Virus record (IMG/VR): IMGVR_UViG_3300037882_001201
Coordinates: 1 to 32,535 of that record
Direction: 5' to 3' (one strand)
DNA: 32,535 bases
DNA from: a virus
This document shows positions 1-7,016 of this stretch, piece after piece. The notes under the pieces are model-generated. The model saw only the letters and a list, made by a program, of their open reading frames with translations, had not been told where the DNA came from and did not search any database. A program made the translations under genes and the position numbers. The number at the start of each line of letters is the position of its first letter. The stretch's first letter is position 1.

Positions 1-114
1 ATTGCAGCGTATAAAGGCGGGTTCAACTTTGTAGGATTTGAAATAGACCAAGAATATTATGAGAAACAAGAAAAGCGTTTTAATGACTTTAAATCACAAT
101 TACGGTTGTTTTAG
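1..114 (+). CDS. DNA methyltransferase, C-terminal end (partial)
   Basis: The reading frame is open from base 1 to a TAG at 112-114 and encodes 37 residues. The stretch FVGFEIDQEYYEKQEKRF is the typical last part of site-specific N6-adenine or N4-cytosine DNA methyltransferases, where a 'GF-x-F-x-G-x-E-x-D-x-x-Y' strand and helix closes the Rossmann-like fold. The catalytic (D/N/S)PP(Y/F) motif lies outside the window, so base specificity cannot be read. In phages such orphan methyltransferases commonly protect DNA against host restriction. The assignment rests on this short tail only. Confidence 0.75.
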   Translation: MAAYKGGFNFVGFEIDQEYYEKQEKRFNDFKSQLRLF

Positions 115-178
115 CGGTGTCGGTGGCATTGCTGGTAACAACGTTATATACGAAACTACCTCTCTTAATATATTAATA

Positions 179-394
179 ATGAATCAAATAATTATACATA
201 AATTTACTTTCAATCCTTATTTTGATGGATATTTTCAAGAAGGAAATTTTTATTCTAAAGAAAATAAATTACTAAAAAAAAGAAGCTACAATGGATGTTT
301 ATGTATTGTTTTAAACAAAAAACGATATGGATTAGTTAAATTAAGGTCATTTGCAAAAAAAGTAAATAGTAATATTAATATTTGCCCTTTCTAA
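179..394 (+). CDS. hypothetical protein, 71 aa
   Basis: I do not recognise this protein. The frame is open from 59, but the part before 179 overlaps the end of the methyltransferase gene in another frame. I therefore prefer the internal ATG at 179, preceded by an AT-rich stretch, giving a 71-residue product starting MNQIIIHKF. It is basic and rich in Lys, Asn and Tyr, with no signal peptide or membrane segment. The next gene has its own promoter, so this is probably the last gene of the upstream unit. If the frame is coding from 59, the product would be 111 aa. Confidence 0.45.
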   Translation: MNQIIIHKFTFNPYFDGYFQEGNFYSKENKLLKKRSYNGCLCIVLNKKRYGLVKLRSFAKKVNSNINICPF

Positions 395-411
395 AATTTT
401 TATTAATTTTG
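381..411 (+). promoter_or_regulatory. Bacteroidota-type promoter (TTTG-N19-TAATTTTG)
   Basis: TTTG at 381-384 is followed after 19 nt by TAATTTTG at 404-411. This matches the -33 (TTG/TTTG) and -7 (TAnnTTTG) consensus of the Bacteroidota primary sigma factor at good spacing. The -7 box ends 4 nt before the ATG at 416, so the transcript would have almost no leader. Confidence 0.6.
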
Positions 412-415
412 TATT

Positions 416-616
416 ATGATACCAAATAAAAGAAAAAGTAGCACATTCCCTTTAGATGACTTAAAAATAAACAAATCAATAAGTATTTGTGGATATTCAG
501 CTGAAAATAGTAAAAAAATAGGAAGCAAAATAGCATATTATAATAAAACTCGTAATCCAAAGAGATTTGTGCAGCGTAAAATAAAAAATTTAATTGTAAT
601 TTTTAGAGAAAAATAA
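416..616 (+). CDS. small basic phage protein, 66 aa
   Basis: A 66-residue basic protein with the pattern FPLDDLKINKSI followed by SKIAYYNKTRNPKRFVQRK. This layout (a short 'F-P-x-x-x-L-x-x-x-x-S' strand, then a helix ending in a K/R-rich F-x-x-R strand) resembles small conserved phage proteins of unknown function that I have seen in many phages. The family link is from memory and unproven. No membrane segment or cysteine pair is present. It has its own promoter and probably a near-leaderless transcript. Confidence 0.6.
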   Translation: MIPNKRKSSTFPLDDLKINKSISICGYSAENSKKIGSKIAYYNKTRNPKRFVQRKIKNLIVIFREK

Positions 617-620
617 AAGT

Positions 621-628
621 TACATTTG
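621..628 (+). promoter_or_regulatory. putative -7 box TACATTTG
   Basis: TACATTTG fits TAnnTTTG exactly and ends 4 nt before the ATG at 633. The best upstream TTG is at 594-596, about 24 nt away, which is longer than usual, so the promoter is less certain than the one at 381-411. If active, it would start transcription at or next to the start codon of the sigma-like gene and its glycan operon. Confidence 0.4.
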
Positions 629-632
629 CTTA

Positions 633-1127
633 ATGAGCCCAGAAAAAGAAAAGATATTACTAGACATATTTAATAATGATTCTTTAAAGTCGTATGCTTA
701 CAGGGTTTCAAATGGAAATAGTTTAAAAGATGATTTATTTAGTGAGTTAATTTTATCTATAAATGATATGGATGAGATTAAGTTATTTAACTTAGTAGAT
801 GATAAAAAAATTTTAAATTATTGCTATAAAATAATTTGGCTTAGTTGGAATAGCACTACTAGCCCTTTTTATATAAAATATTTAAAAGAAAACAAAACGG
901 ATTTTATAATTTCAGAAACAAAAAAAAAATATTGTGAGGCATTTGTTTTTGATGAGTTAAAAAAAATGGAATCAAATTTAAGTAGATTCCCTACTGAAAT
1001 AAAAATTTTTGAGTTGTATTTAAAATTAAAAAGTTCACGAAAAGTTGCAAAAGAAACTGGCATACCTCGTTCTACCGTTCAGTATTTAGTTTCACAAGTA
1101 AAAAAAGAGTTATTAAAAATAAAATGA
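633..1127 (+). CDS. sigma-70-like / ECF-type sigma factor-like protein
   Basis: A 164-residue protein with two recognisable parts. Residues ~25-45 (SLKDDLFSELILSI) resemble the helical 'D-D-L-x-x-E' segment of sigma region 2. The segment around 'NSTTSPFYIKYL' (~73-84) is typical of sigma-like proteins in Bacteroidota phages. The C-terminus (~127-160) is a helix-turn-helix of the sigma region 4 type: 'SSRKVAKETGIPRSTVQYLVSQVKKEL'. Together these suggest a phage transcription initiation factor. Its stop codon overlaps the start of the next gene (ATGA at 1124-1127), so it is translationally coupled to the glycosyltransferase operon. It is a natural candidate to recognise the TTAGCCA/TA-tract motif found before late genes, but this is inference. 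A plain HTH regulator is the alternative. Confidence 0.6.
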   Translation: MSPEKEKILLDIFNNDSLKSYAYRVSNGNSLKDDLFSELILSINDMDEIKLFNLVDDKKILNYCYKIIWLSWNSTTSPFYIKYLKENKTDFIISETKKKYCEAFVFDELKKMESNLSRFPTEIKIFELYLKLKSSRKVAKETGIPRSTVQYLVSQVKKELLKIK

Positions 1128-2260
1128 AAATACTCCTTATAACATCAAAGAGATTAACGGGATTAAATTATCATAGGCAAATAGTTCCTTTTGAGAATTT
1201 GCTCGAAATAAATGTAGATCCTCAACCTGAGTGGAAAAATGATTTTACAGATGAATATTTACGTAGTTTTGATATAGTTTCATTTTTGAGAATAATAAGC
1301 GAGAAGGGTGAAACAGAAGTAATATGTAAACGATTAAAAAAGTTAGGAGTTAAGATACACTTTGATATTGATGACTATTGGGTGCTACCAAAAACACACC
1401 AACTTTACAAGGCATATATTGATAATAACATACCACAACAAACCATTGAGGCTATTAAGTTATCGGACGTGGTAACGACTACTACAAAGTATCTGGCTGA
1501 AGAAATAAGTAAGCTGAATGAGAATGTATACATATTACCTAATGCTATTAACCCGAATGAAAAGCAATGGCAGATAAACAAGGTTGAAAACAATAGGTTA
1601 AGATTTGGATATATTGCAGGTGTACATCATGTTCACGATGCAATGATTTTAACAAGTCAAGTTAATAAATTGTTTTACGACAAATATAGTAGGGATAAGT
1701 ATCAAATATGTGTAGCGGGATTCAACATAATAAAAGATGGCGAAAAGATGTGGATGAACAAGTACTACGAATTTATTGAGCAGTTAATGACAAACAACCT
1801 TAAAAACATTCGCAATCCTGAATATTTAGATTATTTAAAAAGACAAATGCCTAGCCATAATGAGTTTACACATGGTGAGGAATATCGTAGGTTATGGGGT
1901 CGTGATTGCTTTAATTACGGGGTGCTATATAATGAGATAGATGTAAGTTTAGTTCCTTTAGCTGAAACAATGTTTAGTAGAAACAAGAGTGAGTTAAAAT
2001 TGATTGAGGCGGGTTTTATGAAGAAAGCTGTAATAGTAAGTGATGTGAAGCCTTATGACTTATTAGCTACTAAAGATAATAGTGTAATGATAAAGCCAAT
2101 GAGAAATGGCATTGATTGGTACACTACTATGCGTAAAATGATAAGAGAGCCAAATATGGTATCAGATTTGAGTGAGCAGTTATATGAAGATGTGAAAGTG
2201 AAATACCATATTGATACTGTGAATGTAGAACGTAAACAAATACTTGAATCATGCGTATAG
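1124..2260 (+). CDS. GT-B glycosyltransferase (family 4-like)
   Basis: A 378-residue protein with the two-lobed plan of GT-B enzymes. The N-terminal lobe begins MKILLITSKRLTGLNYHR and contains 'KIHFDIDDYWVLP', common in group 1 transferases. A linker with 'VYILPNAINPNE' marks the usual domain boundary (~140-150). The C-terminal lobe has 'LRFGYIAGVHHVHD' and 'DVSLVPLAETMFSRNKSELKLIEAGFMKKAVIVSD', the E-x7-E-type nucleotide-sugar binding region. It would transfer a sugar from an activated donor, acceptor unknown. First of six transferase-like genes in the operon; coupled to the sigma-like gene by a 4-nt overlap and to the next gene by a 10-nt overlap. Confidence 0.85.
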   Translation: MKILLITSKRLTGLNYHRQIVPFENLLEINVDPQPEWKNDFTDEYLRSFDIVSFLRIISEKGETEVICKRLKKLGVKIHFDIDDYWVLPKTHQLYKAYIDNNIPQQTIEAIKLSDVVTTTTKYLAEEISKLNENVYILPNAINPNEKQWQINKVENNRLRFGYIAGVHHVHDAMILTSQVNKLFYDKYSRDKYQICVAGFNIIKDGEKMWMNKYYEFIEQLMTNNLKNIRNPEYLDYLKRQMPSHNEFTHGEEYRRLWGRDCFNYGVLYNEIDVSLVPLAETMFSRNKSELKLIEAGFMKKAVIVSDVKPYDLLATKDNSVMIKPMRNGIDWYTTMRKMIREPNMVSDLSEQLYEDVKVKYHIDTVNVERKQILESCV

Positions 2261-2874
2261 GAATTGGCGTGACCACATTTTTAAGACCTGACTGTTTAGC
2301 TAAATGTATTGAAAGCATACATAAGCATACAGATATGACTAATGTAACTTTGCATATAGCAGACGATAGCATAGAACGTAAAGGAGTGGCATATCGTAAG
2401 AATGAATGTTTACGAGCATTAAAAGATTGTGATTATGTTTTTCTTTTCGATGACGATTGTTATCCGATAAAAGATAATTGGATAGATTTTTTTTATATTC
2501 CAAACACACGTGATTTTCATTGGCTATTTTTAAATGACAAGCTACATACATATTTAGGAGGCAACACCTACAAAGAATGTGGAGGTGTTTTTATGTTTCT
2601 AACAAAAGAAATGGTAAGTACCGTTGGGGCTTTTAATGAAGGGTTTGAAACATGGGGGTTTGAACACGCTGAATACTCACAAAGAGTTTATAAGAGTGGT
2701 TTTAATAAGCAACCTTATATGTGTTTGCAAGGAACAGAAAACTATTTATACTCCGAAGATTACAGCAACCCAAATCATAAAAGTTCAATAACAAATGAAG
2801 AAAAAAATGAGCTTTTTAAAATAAATTTTCCTAAATTTGCAAAAGGAATAGAAAACATTTATATCCCTTTATGA
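2251..2874 (+). CDS. GT-A glycosyltransferase (family 2-like)
   Basis: A 207-residue protein with the N-terminal GT-A strand 'IGIGVTTFLRPDCLAKCIESI', a nucleotide-binding 'HIADDSIERKGVAYRKNECL' stretch, and the metal-binding acidic motif 'YVFLFDDDC' at ~64-72. A later 'GAFNEGFETWGFEHAEYSQR' (~127-146) is the usual acceptor-side 'F-x-x-x-F-x-x-W-G-x-E' motif of family 2 and chondroitin-polymerase-like enzymes. It is short for the family, so it is likely a single catalytic domain. Overlaps 10 nt with the gene before and 4 nt (ATGA) with the gene after. Confidence 0.85.
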   Translation: MRIGIGVTTFLRPDCLAKCIESIHKHTDMTNVTLHIADDSIERKGVAYRKNECLRALKDCDYVFLFDDDCYPIKDNWIDFFYIPNTRDFHWLFLNDKLHTYLGGNTYKECGGVFMFLTKEMVSTVGAFNEGFETWGFEHAEYSQRVYKSGFNKQPYMCLQGTENYLYSEDYSNPNHKSSITNEEKNELFKINFPKFAKGIENIYIPL

Positions 2875-3527
2875 AGATACTATTCAAATATACAACACGT
2901 TCCAGACGTTCCAATTTTTTAAGAGGGATTGATTCAATCATAAATAACGTAGCGGATAAATCCAATTATCATATACTTATAAGTGTTGAGAATGAGCTTC
3001 ACGATGCCACTATGCACCCATTGCCACAATTAGACTGCCCTCATACATATTGTGTTAATCCTGATAAGCCTACAACGAAAGTAGATGCTATAAACAGAAA
3101 CCTTAATGAGTTTACAAAGGTATGTGATTGGGGTATAGTAGTAAACATGAGTGATGATATGGTTTTTACGAAATATGGATTTGATAATATTATTAGAGAT
3201 TCATTTGATAACCTAGACCAATGTATTCACTTACCTGATGGAGTAACAGGTGAGGCATTAATAAGCATGAGTATACTAGGTATAGATTACTACAATAGAT
3301 TTAAATACATTTACCACCCATCATATAAATCTTTATGGTGTGATAACGAAACAATGGATGTAGCAAAGATGCTAGGATGTTATAAGTATGTAAACAAAGA
3401 TATATTCAAACACTTACACCCTGCACATGGTAACGCACCTAATGATATGCAATACCAAATAACAGAAAGCTATCACCCTATTGATAATGCAAACTATTTA
3501 AAACGTAAAGCAAATAACTATGTATAG
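2871..3527 (+). CDS. GT-A-like glycosyltransferase
   Basis: A 218-residue protein opening with 'MKILFKYTTRSRRSNFLRGIDSIINNV', a GT-A-type first strand and helix. It has 'TTKVDAINRNL' (the sugar-nucleotide helix) and 'WGIVVNMSDDMVF' (~88-100), where the SDD replaces the usual DxD metal motif. A His/Tyr-rich C-terminal half ('HLHPAHGNAPNDMQY') would hold acceptor-binding residues. Family assignment is by fold pattern and by context between two transferases. Translational coupling on both sides (4-nt and 8-nt overlaps). Confidence 0.7.
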   Translation: MKILFKYTTRSRRSNFLRGIDSIINNVADKSNYHILISVENELHDATMHPLPQLDCPHTYCVNPDKPTTKVDAINRNLNEFTKVCDWGIVVNMSDDMVFTKYGFDNIIRDSFDNLDQCIHLPDGVTGEALISMSILGIDYYNRFKYIYHPSYKSLWCDNETMDVAKMLGCYKYVNKDIFKHLHPAHGNAPNDMQYQITESYHPIDNANYLKRKANNYV

Positions 3528-4107
3528 CCAAAACCAGGAAGAAATTTATATTTTAAACCACTTCAAAGATAAGAAAGGAACGTTTTTAGACTTAGGTGCT
3601 TATGATGGCAAAGACCTATCAAACACTAGAGCTTTAATGGAGCTAGGATGGGATGGTATATGCTTTGAGCCACATCCAGAAACATTTGAAAGACTAGCAA
3701 AGAATTGCATGGAATTTAAAAACGTGTTATGTTATGAAATGGCAATGGGTAAAGTAAATGGTACGTTCAGTTTTAATGCAAACGATACATACTATTCAAC
3801 CTTAATAAATAGTGAGTTAGATAGATGGAAAGGTGCTTTTGAGTTTAAAACGATTGAGTGTGAAGTGATAGACTTTAATACATTTATGATAACAAGTCCT
3901 TTGCGTACATTTAATTTTATATCCATCGATACGGAAGGTTGCGACTATGAAGTGCTTACACAAATAGATTTAGATAAGGTAGGTTGTGAAATGGTGTGTG
4001 TTGAAACGAATGGTAAAGAAACAAATAAATACATTGATTACATTAATAAGTTTGAAGGGTTTAGAGTAGTACATATTAACGCTGAAAACCTAATTATGGC
4101 ACGATGA
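3520..4107 (+). CDS. FkbM-family methyltransferase
   Basis: A 195-residue protein of the FkbM type, S-adenosylmethionine-dependent O-methyltransferases often found in polysaccharide and glycan gene clusters. 'GTFLDLGAYDGKDLSNT' (~20-36) is motif I, the SAM-binding glycine loop. 'WDGICFEPHPETFERL' (~44-59) gives the acidic residue that binds the ribose. 'FNFISIDTEGCDYEVL' (~129-144) is the characteristic FkbM 'I-D-x-E-G-x-x-x-x-V-L' motif. It probably methylates a sugar hydroxyl added by the neighbouring transferases. Overlaps 8 nt with the upstream gene and 4 nt with the downstream gene. Confidence 0.88.
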   Translation: MYSQNQEEIYILNHFKDKKGTFLDLGAYDGKDLSNTRALMELGWDGICFEPHPETFERLAKNCMEFKNVLCYEMAMGKVNGTFSFNANDTYYSTLINSELDRWKGAFEFKTIECEVIDFNTFMITSPLRTFNFISIDTEGCDYEVLTQIDLDKVGCEMVCVETNGKETNKYIDYINKFEGFRVVHINAENLIMAR

Positions 4108-4658
4108 AGTTAAGTATTCTCATACGGTCACTAGAAAGTAGAAGGGATAAGTTAACAAACCTTTTAAATCATTTGTACTTACAAGCTACGGATGAAGTAG
4201 AGATATTATTTGAGGTTGACAATAAAGAAATAACATCGGGGGCAAAGGCTAATAAACTATTAAGTAGAGCAACAGGTAAGTATGTAGTTTTTATAGATGA
4301 TGATGATTGGGTAGCAGATTACTACATTAGTGAAATGTTAAAGGCTTGTGATAGTGATGCTGATTGCTTCGCTATCAATGGATTCTATTCTATCAATGGT
4401 GGCTCTGAAATAAAGTGGAGGCTATCAAAAGATAATCAGGATAGAGATGTATATGAGAATGGTGAGTTAATATACTTAAGACATACGAATCATATTACAG
4501 CGGTAAAGCGTGAGATTGCTTTAGTACATGGATTCCCAGACATATCAAATGCAGAAGATAAATGGTATAGTGAAAGGTTAAAGTTAGAAACGGAATATAA
4601 AATTGATATACCTATGTATTGGTATAGGTATTCAACACATAATAAAGAATATGCTTAG
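4104..4658 (+). CDS. GT-A glycosyltransferase (family 2)
   Basis: A 184-residue family 2 transferase. It shows the first strand 'MKLSILIRSLESRRDKLTNLLNHL', the 'SGAKANKLLSRATGKYVVFIDDDDW' block (~48-72) joining the nucleotide-binding helix to the DDDD metal site, and 'NAEDKWYSERLK' (~150-161) as the catalytic-base region. Shorter than many GT2 enzymes but complete for one catalytic domain. The first four bases overlap the FkbM gene stop (ATGA). It is similar in plan to the next gene, and the pair may derive from a duplication. Confidence 0.85.
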   Translation: MKLSILIRSLESRRDKLTNLLNHLYLQATDEVEILFEVDNKEITSGAKANKLLSRATGKYVVFIDDDDWVADYYISEMLKACDSDADCFAINGFYSINGGSEIKWRLSKDNQDRDVYENGELIYLRHTNHITAVKREIALVHGFPDISNAEDKWYSERLKLETEYKIDIPMYWYRYSTHNKEYA

Positions 4659-5265
4659 TATATTAATCCCATCAATCCCCGAAAGAGAAAAGACTTTAAC
4701 TATATTGTTAAAGGAACTTGAAAAGCAGATAGACTATTGTGCTAAGATACATGCTATGTTAGGCGAAGTAGAGGTAGTAATTGATAATAGTAAGAAGTAT
4801 TTAGAAGGTGGATTAAGTATAGGAGAGAAACGCAATAGCTTATTAAATAGAGCTACAAAGAAGTATATTTGTTTCTTAGATGATGATGAGGGTATTGCAC
4901 CCGACTACGTAGAAACATTATTAAGACTTTGCGAACGTGGCAATGATGTGTGTACGTTCAAATCACTATTCAAATGTGATACATATTGGACTGTAATAGA
5001 TATGGGATTGAATAACCCGAACGAAGAAGCAACACCAGAGAAAGAAGTAAAGCGTAATGCATGGCACGTTTGCCCTATAAGAAGAAGTATAGCAATAAAG
5101 TATCAGTTTAGTAGCTTAAACCACAATGAAGATTGGGAATGGATGCGAAGAGTATTAAAGGATATTAAAACAGAAGCAAAGACAAATAAGATAATACACA
5201 ACTATAACCACTTTAAAGCAGTTTCAGAAGCTGATCGTATATTAAATGAAAACACTACTAATTAG
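4651..5265 (+). CDS. GT-A glycosyltransferase (family 2)
   Basis: The start is placed at ATG 4651, where the product begins MLSILIPSIPEREKTLTILL, the correct first strand for the family. An upstream in-frame ATG (4603) would add a meaningless 16 residues encoded within the previous gene. The 204-residue product has 'GGLSIGEKRNSLLNRATKKYICFLDDDEG', with DDD as the metal motif, and 'NHNEDWEWMRRVL' as the likely base region. It parallels the upstream transferase closely in motif order, suggesting duplication followed by divergence. 8-nt overlap upstream, 20-nt overlap downstream. Confidence 0.83.
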   Translation: MLSILIPSIPEREKTLTILLKELEKQIDYCAKIHAMLGEVEVVIDNSKKYLEGGLSIGEKRNSLLNRATKKYICFLDDDEGIAPDYVETLLRLCERGNDVCTFKSLFKCDTYWTVIDMGLNNPNEEATPEKEVKRNAWHVCPIRRSIAIKYQFSSLNHNEDWEWMRRVLKDIKTEAKTNKIIHNYNHFKAVSEADRILNENTTN

Positions 5266-5932
5266 CTACGCATCAAAAGGACGCGAAGATTATCATAAAG
5301 GACTATTAAGATTAATTGATAGTGCTTTACTGTTTGATTTGGATATACGAGTTTACTCACCAGACATGGCTATTGATAGTTACAAAGGTGTACCGATACT
5401 ACGTGATAGTGTAACACCCCATAGCGAAGTGCCATACAAGTTTAAGTTTGAACTAATACGAAAGGCTGTTAACGATGGATATAAAAGGATAGTATGGTTA
5501 GATAGCTCCTTAATAATAAAAAAGGATTTGAACGAATTATTTATTGGAGCAGGTTTTTGTTTTGATAACTTAGGACATCCTTTATGCAAATACATAAGCG
5601 ACAAATCACAAAGCAACCTTTGGCTAAGTGATAGCGACTTACTCGAAATACCCCAAGTATGGGGCGGTGCATTTGGGTTAAACTTTAACTACGATATATC
5701 CTATAAAGTATTAGAAGATATAATAAAACAATCAGAGCTAGGTTCGTTTAACGAGGGTACAAGTGCAAGGCATGGATTTGTAGCACATAGACACGATCAA
5801 GCGGTTATGAGCGTGTTATTCAATAGACATGGAATAAAGATGTACGATTATGGATTTATAACAACAGCATCACATTGCTTTGAGCCATACGAATACGGTA
5901 ACCACGCATACATTCATCACTTATCAATATGA
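5246..5932 (+). CDS. GT-A-like glycosyltransferase
   Basis: A 228-residue protein starting MKTLLISYASKGREDYHKG. 'YKFKFELIRKAV' followed by 'YKRIVWLDSSLIIKKDLNEL' (~82-101) is the pattern of transferases that carry a D-x-S or D-x-D motif at the end of a hydrophobic strand. The C-terminal 'VAHRHDQAVMSVLFNRHG' matches the 'H-D-Q-x-x-x-x-x-L' motif common in galactosyl- and glucosyltransferase-like families. I am confident of a sugar-transferase fold and unsure of donor or acceptor. The start overlaps the previous gene by 20 nt; the end overlaps the TylF-like gene by ATGA. Confidence 0.72.
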   Translation: MKTLLISYASKGREDYHKGLLRLIDSALLFDLDIRVYSPDMAIDSYKGVPILRDSVTPHSEVPYKFKFELIRKAVNDGYKRIVWLDSSLIIKKDLNELFIGAGFCFDNLGHPLCKYISDKSQSNLWLSDSDLLEIPQVWGGAFGLNFNYDISYKVLEDIIKQSELGSFNEGTSARHGFVAHRHDQAVMSVLFNRHGIKMYDYGFITTASHCFEPYEYGNHAYIHHLSI

Positions 5933-6567
5933 CAGAAGGACAAATAATGCAGTATTGTTACGCAAATGTAACAACGTGCGAAAACACAATGGAAATGACA
6001 CGCTACGTTATTGATAACAATATTGAAGGGGACTTTGTTGAGTGTGGTGTTGCAGCTGGAGGTCAGATATGTTTAATGAAAAAGACTTTAGGACATAAAG
6101 GACAAATAAGAAACATTATTGCATTTGATTCATTTGAGGGTATACCATACGGACTTGAAGGTAAAGACACTGAGCAAGCTGGTATCGGATGGATTCCAGA
6201 TATGGATGGAAGGCTAGTTAGTACAGGAATAACAGCGCATCCAATTGAAAACTGTAAGAACAACATAGTAAATGCTTGTGGCAACTTGCACAACATAGAG
6301 TTTATTGCTGGATGGTTTCAGGATACACTACCAAAATACAAACCAAACAAGATAGCTTTACTTCGTTTAGATGGCGACCTTTACGAAAGCACAATGGTAT
6401 GTTTAAAGTACCTATTCAAGTCAGTAGTAAAAGGTGGTGTAGTTATTGTAGATGACTATGGGTTAACTGGATGCAAGTTAGCATGTGACGAATATTTTAA
6501 AAAAATAAGATACAAGCCAAACTACCAAACAATAAAAGATAGTACAGCCGTGTACTTTATAAAATAA
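5929..6567 (+). CDS. TylF/MycF-family O-methyltransferase
   Basis: A 212-residue SAM-dependent methyltransferase of the macrocin O-methyltransferase (TylF) type. 'EGDFVECGVAAGGQICLMKK' (~33-52) is the family's SAM-binding start. 'IIAFDSFEGIPYG' (~64-76) is the hallmark DSFEG(L/I)P motif. 'ALLRLDGDLYESTM' and 'GGVVIVDDYG' supply the metal-binding aspartates. Family members methylate hydroxyls of sugars or other small molecules. It ends the glycan operon: two methyltransferases plus six transferase-like proteins imply a methylated oligosaccharide product. Confidence 0.9.
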   Translation: MTEGQIMQYCYANVTTCENTMEMTRYVIDNNIEGDFVECGVAAGGQICLMKKTLGHKGQIRNIIAFDSFEGIPYGLEGKDTEQAGIGWIPDMDGRLVSTGITAHPIENCKNNIVNACGNLHNIEFIAGWFQDTLPKYKPNKIALLRLDGDLYESTMVCLKYLFKSVVKGGVVIVDDYGLTGCKLACDEYFKKIRYKPNYQTIKDSTAVYFIK

Positions 6568-6572
6568 TGTTG

Positions 6573-6580
6573 TATATTTG
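6573..6580 (+). promoter_or_regulatory. putative -7 box TATATTTG
   Basis: TATATTTG matches TAnnTTTG and ends 3 nt before the ATG at 6584. No good TTG lies at the -33 position, so this is a weak promoter call. The same arrangement, with the -7 box almost touching the start codon, is seen at 404-411 and 621-628. Confidence 0.4.
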
Positions 6581-6583
6581 CAA

Positions 6584-6790
6584 ATGATTAGTAAAGAGGA
6601 ATACGATTACTTTAACCAATACAGAGATGTAATAAATTTATTTGCTAAAACAGGTCAATACGTAGGTGGTTGTGATGCATTGTTTGATTATAAGAAAGTA
6701 GTAAACAAAGGGTGTGCTACTTGTTTAGCAACTGCATTAATAGAAGTTAACAACGCAATACAGGATTATGAAAGGAATTATAATGTATAA
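6584..6790 (+). CDS. hypothetical protein, 68 aa
   Basis: ATG 6584 is preferred over the TTG at 6578, because that TTG is part of the TATATTTG promoter-like box. The product (MISKEEYDYFNQYRDVINLFAKTG...) is acidic and helical, with three cysteines (one in 'VGGCDALF', two in 'KGCATCLATAL'). No known fold is recognised. The C-terminal end overlaps a tiny ORF and lies just before a zinc-ribbon gene, so it belongs to a group of small accessory genes ahead of the packaging module. Confidence 0.6.
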   Translation: MISKEEYDYFNQYRDVINLFAKTGQYVGGCDALFDYKKVVNKGCATCLATALIEVNNAIQDYERNYNV

Positions 6791-6839
6791 AATAAAAGAG
6801 TTCTTTCATAACTTTTGGCGAGGTTTTTTTGGACTATGA
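6783..6839 (+). CDS. very short ORF, 18 aa (doubtful)
   Basis: ATG 6783 to TGA 6837-6839 encodes MYKIKEFFHNFWRGFFGL. The stop overlaps the ATG of the zinc-ribbon gene (ATGA), and its start overlaps the end of the previous gene. It is a basic, aromatic-rich amphipathic peptide. The overlaps at both ends fit translational coupling, but at this length it may be chance. Confidence 0.25.
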   Translation: MYKIKEFFHNFWRGFFGL

Positions 6840-6994
6840 ACGGAATATGCAGAGTATGTGAGTTACTAGACAAAGATACAACTATAAAGGAGGTAATCTA
6901 TTGTAACTTTTGCAATGCTACAATGTGTAAAGACTGTGAACGTAACTGGATTAGAAGAGGACAAGCTGCAATAATAGATAAACTAAAAAAATGA
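6836..6994 (+). CDS. small zinc-ribbon protein, 52 aa
   Basis: A 52-residue protein with three Cys pairs, C5-x2-C8, C23-x2-C26 and C31-x2-C34, in MNGICRVCELLDKD... and YCNFCNATMCKDCERNWIRRG. The spacing is typical of small zinc-binding ribbons or treble clefs. The following basic helix (NWIRRGQAAIIDKLKK) could contact nucleic acid or protein. Proteins of this size and Cys pattern are common in Bacteroidota phages but have no firm function. The start overlaps the preceding short ORF by ATGA. Confidence 0.65.
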   Translation: MNGICRVCELLDKDTTIKEVIYCNFCNATMCKDCERNWIRRGQAAIIDKLKK

Positions 6995-7016
6995 ATGAAC
7001 TATCCGCTAAAGATAT

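Noticed and set aside
143-152. GTTATATACG next to AACAACG, reminiscent of an attC half-site
   Set aside because: No inverted partner arm and no matching R'' after the following ORF, so the complementarity rule that supports the right-hand array fails.
4603-4650. Upstream start for the second family 2 transferase
   Set aside because: The added residues come from out-of-frame reading of the previous gene and precede the conserved first strand.
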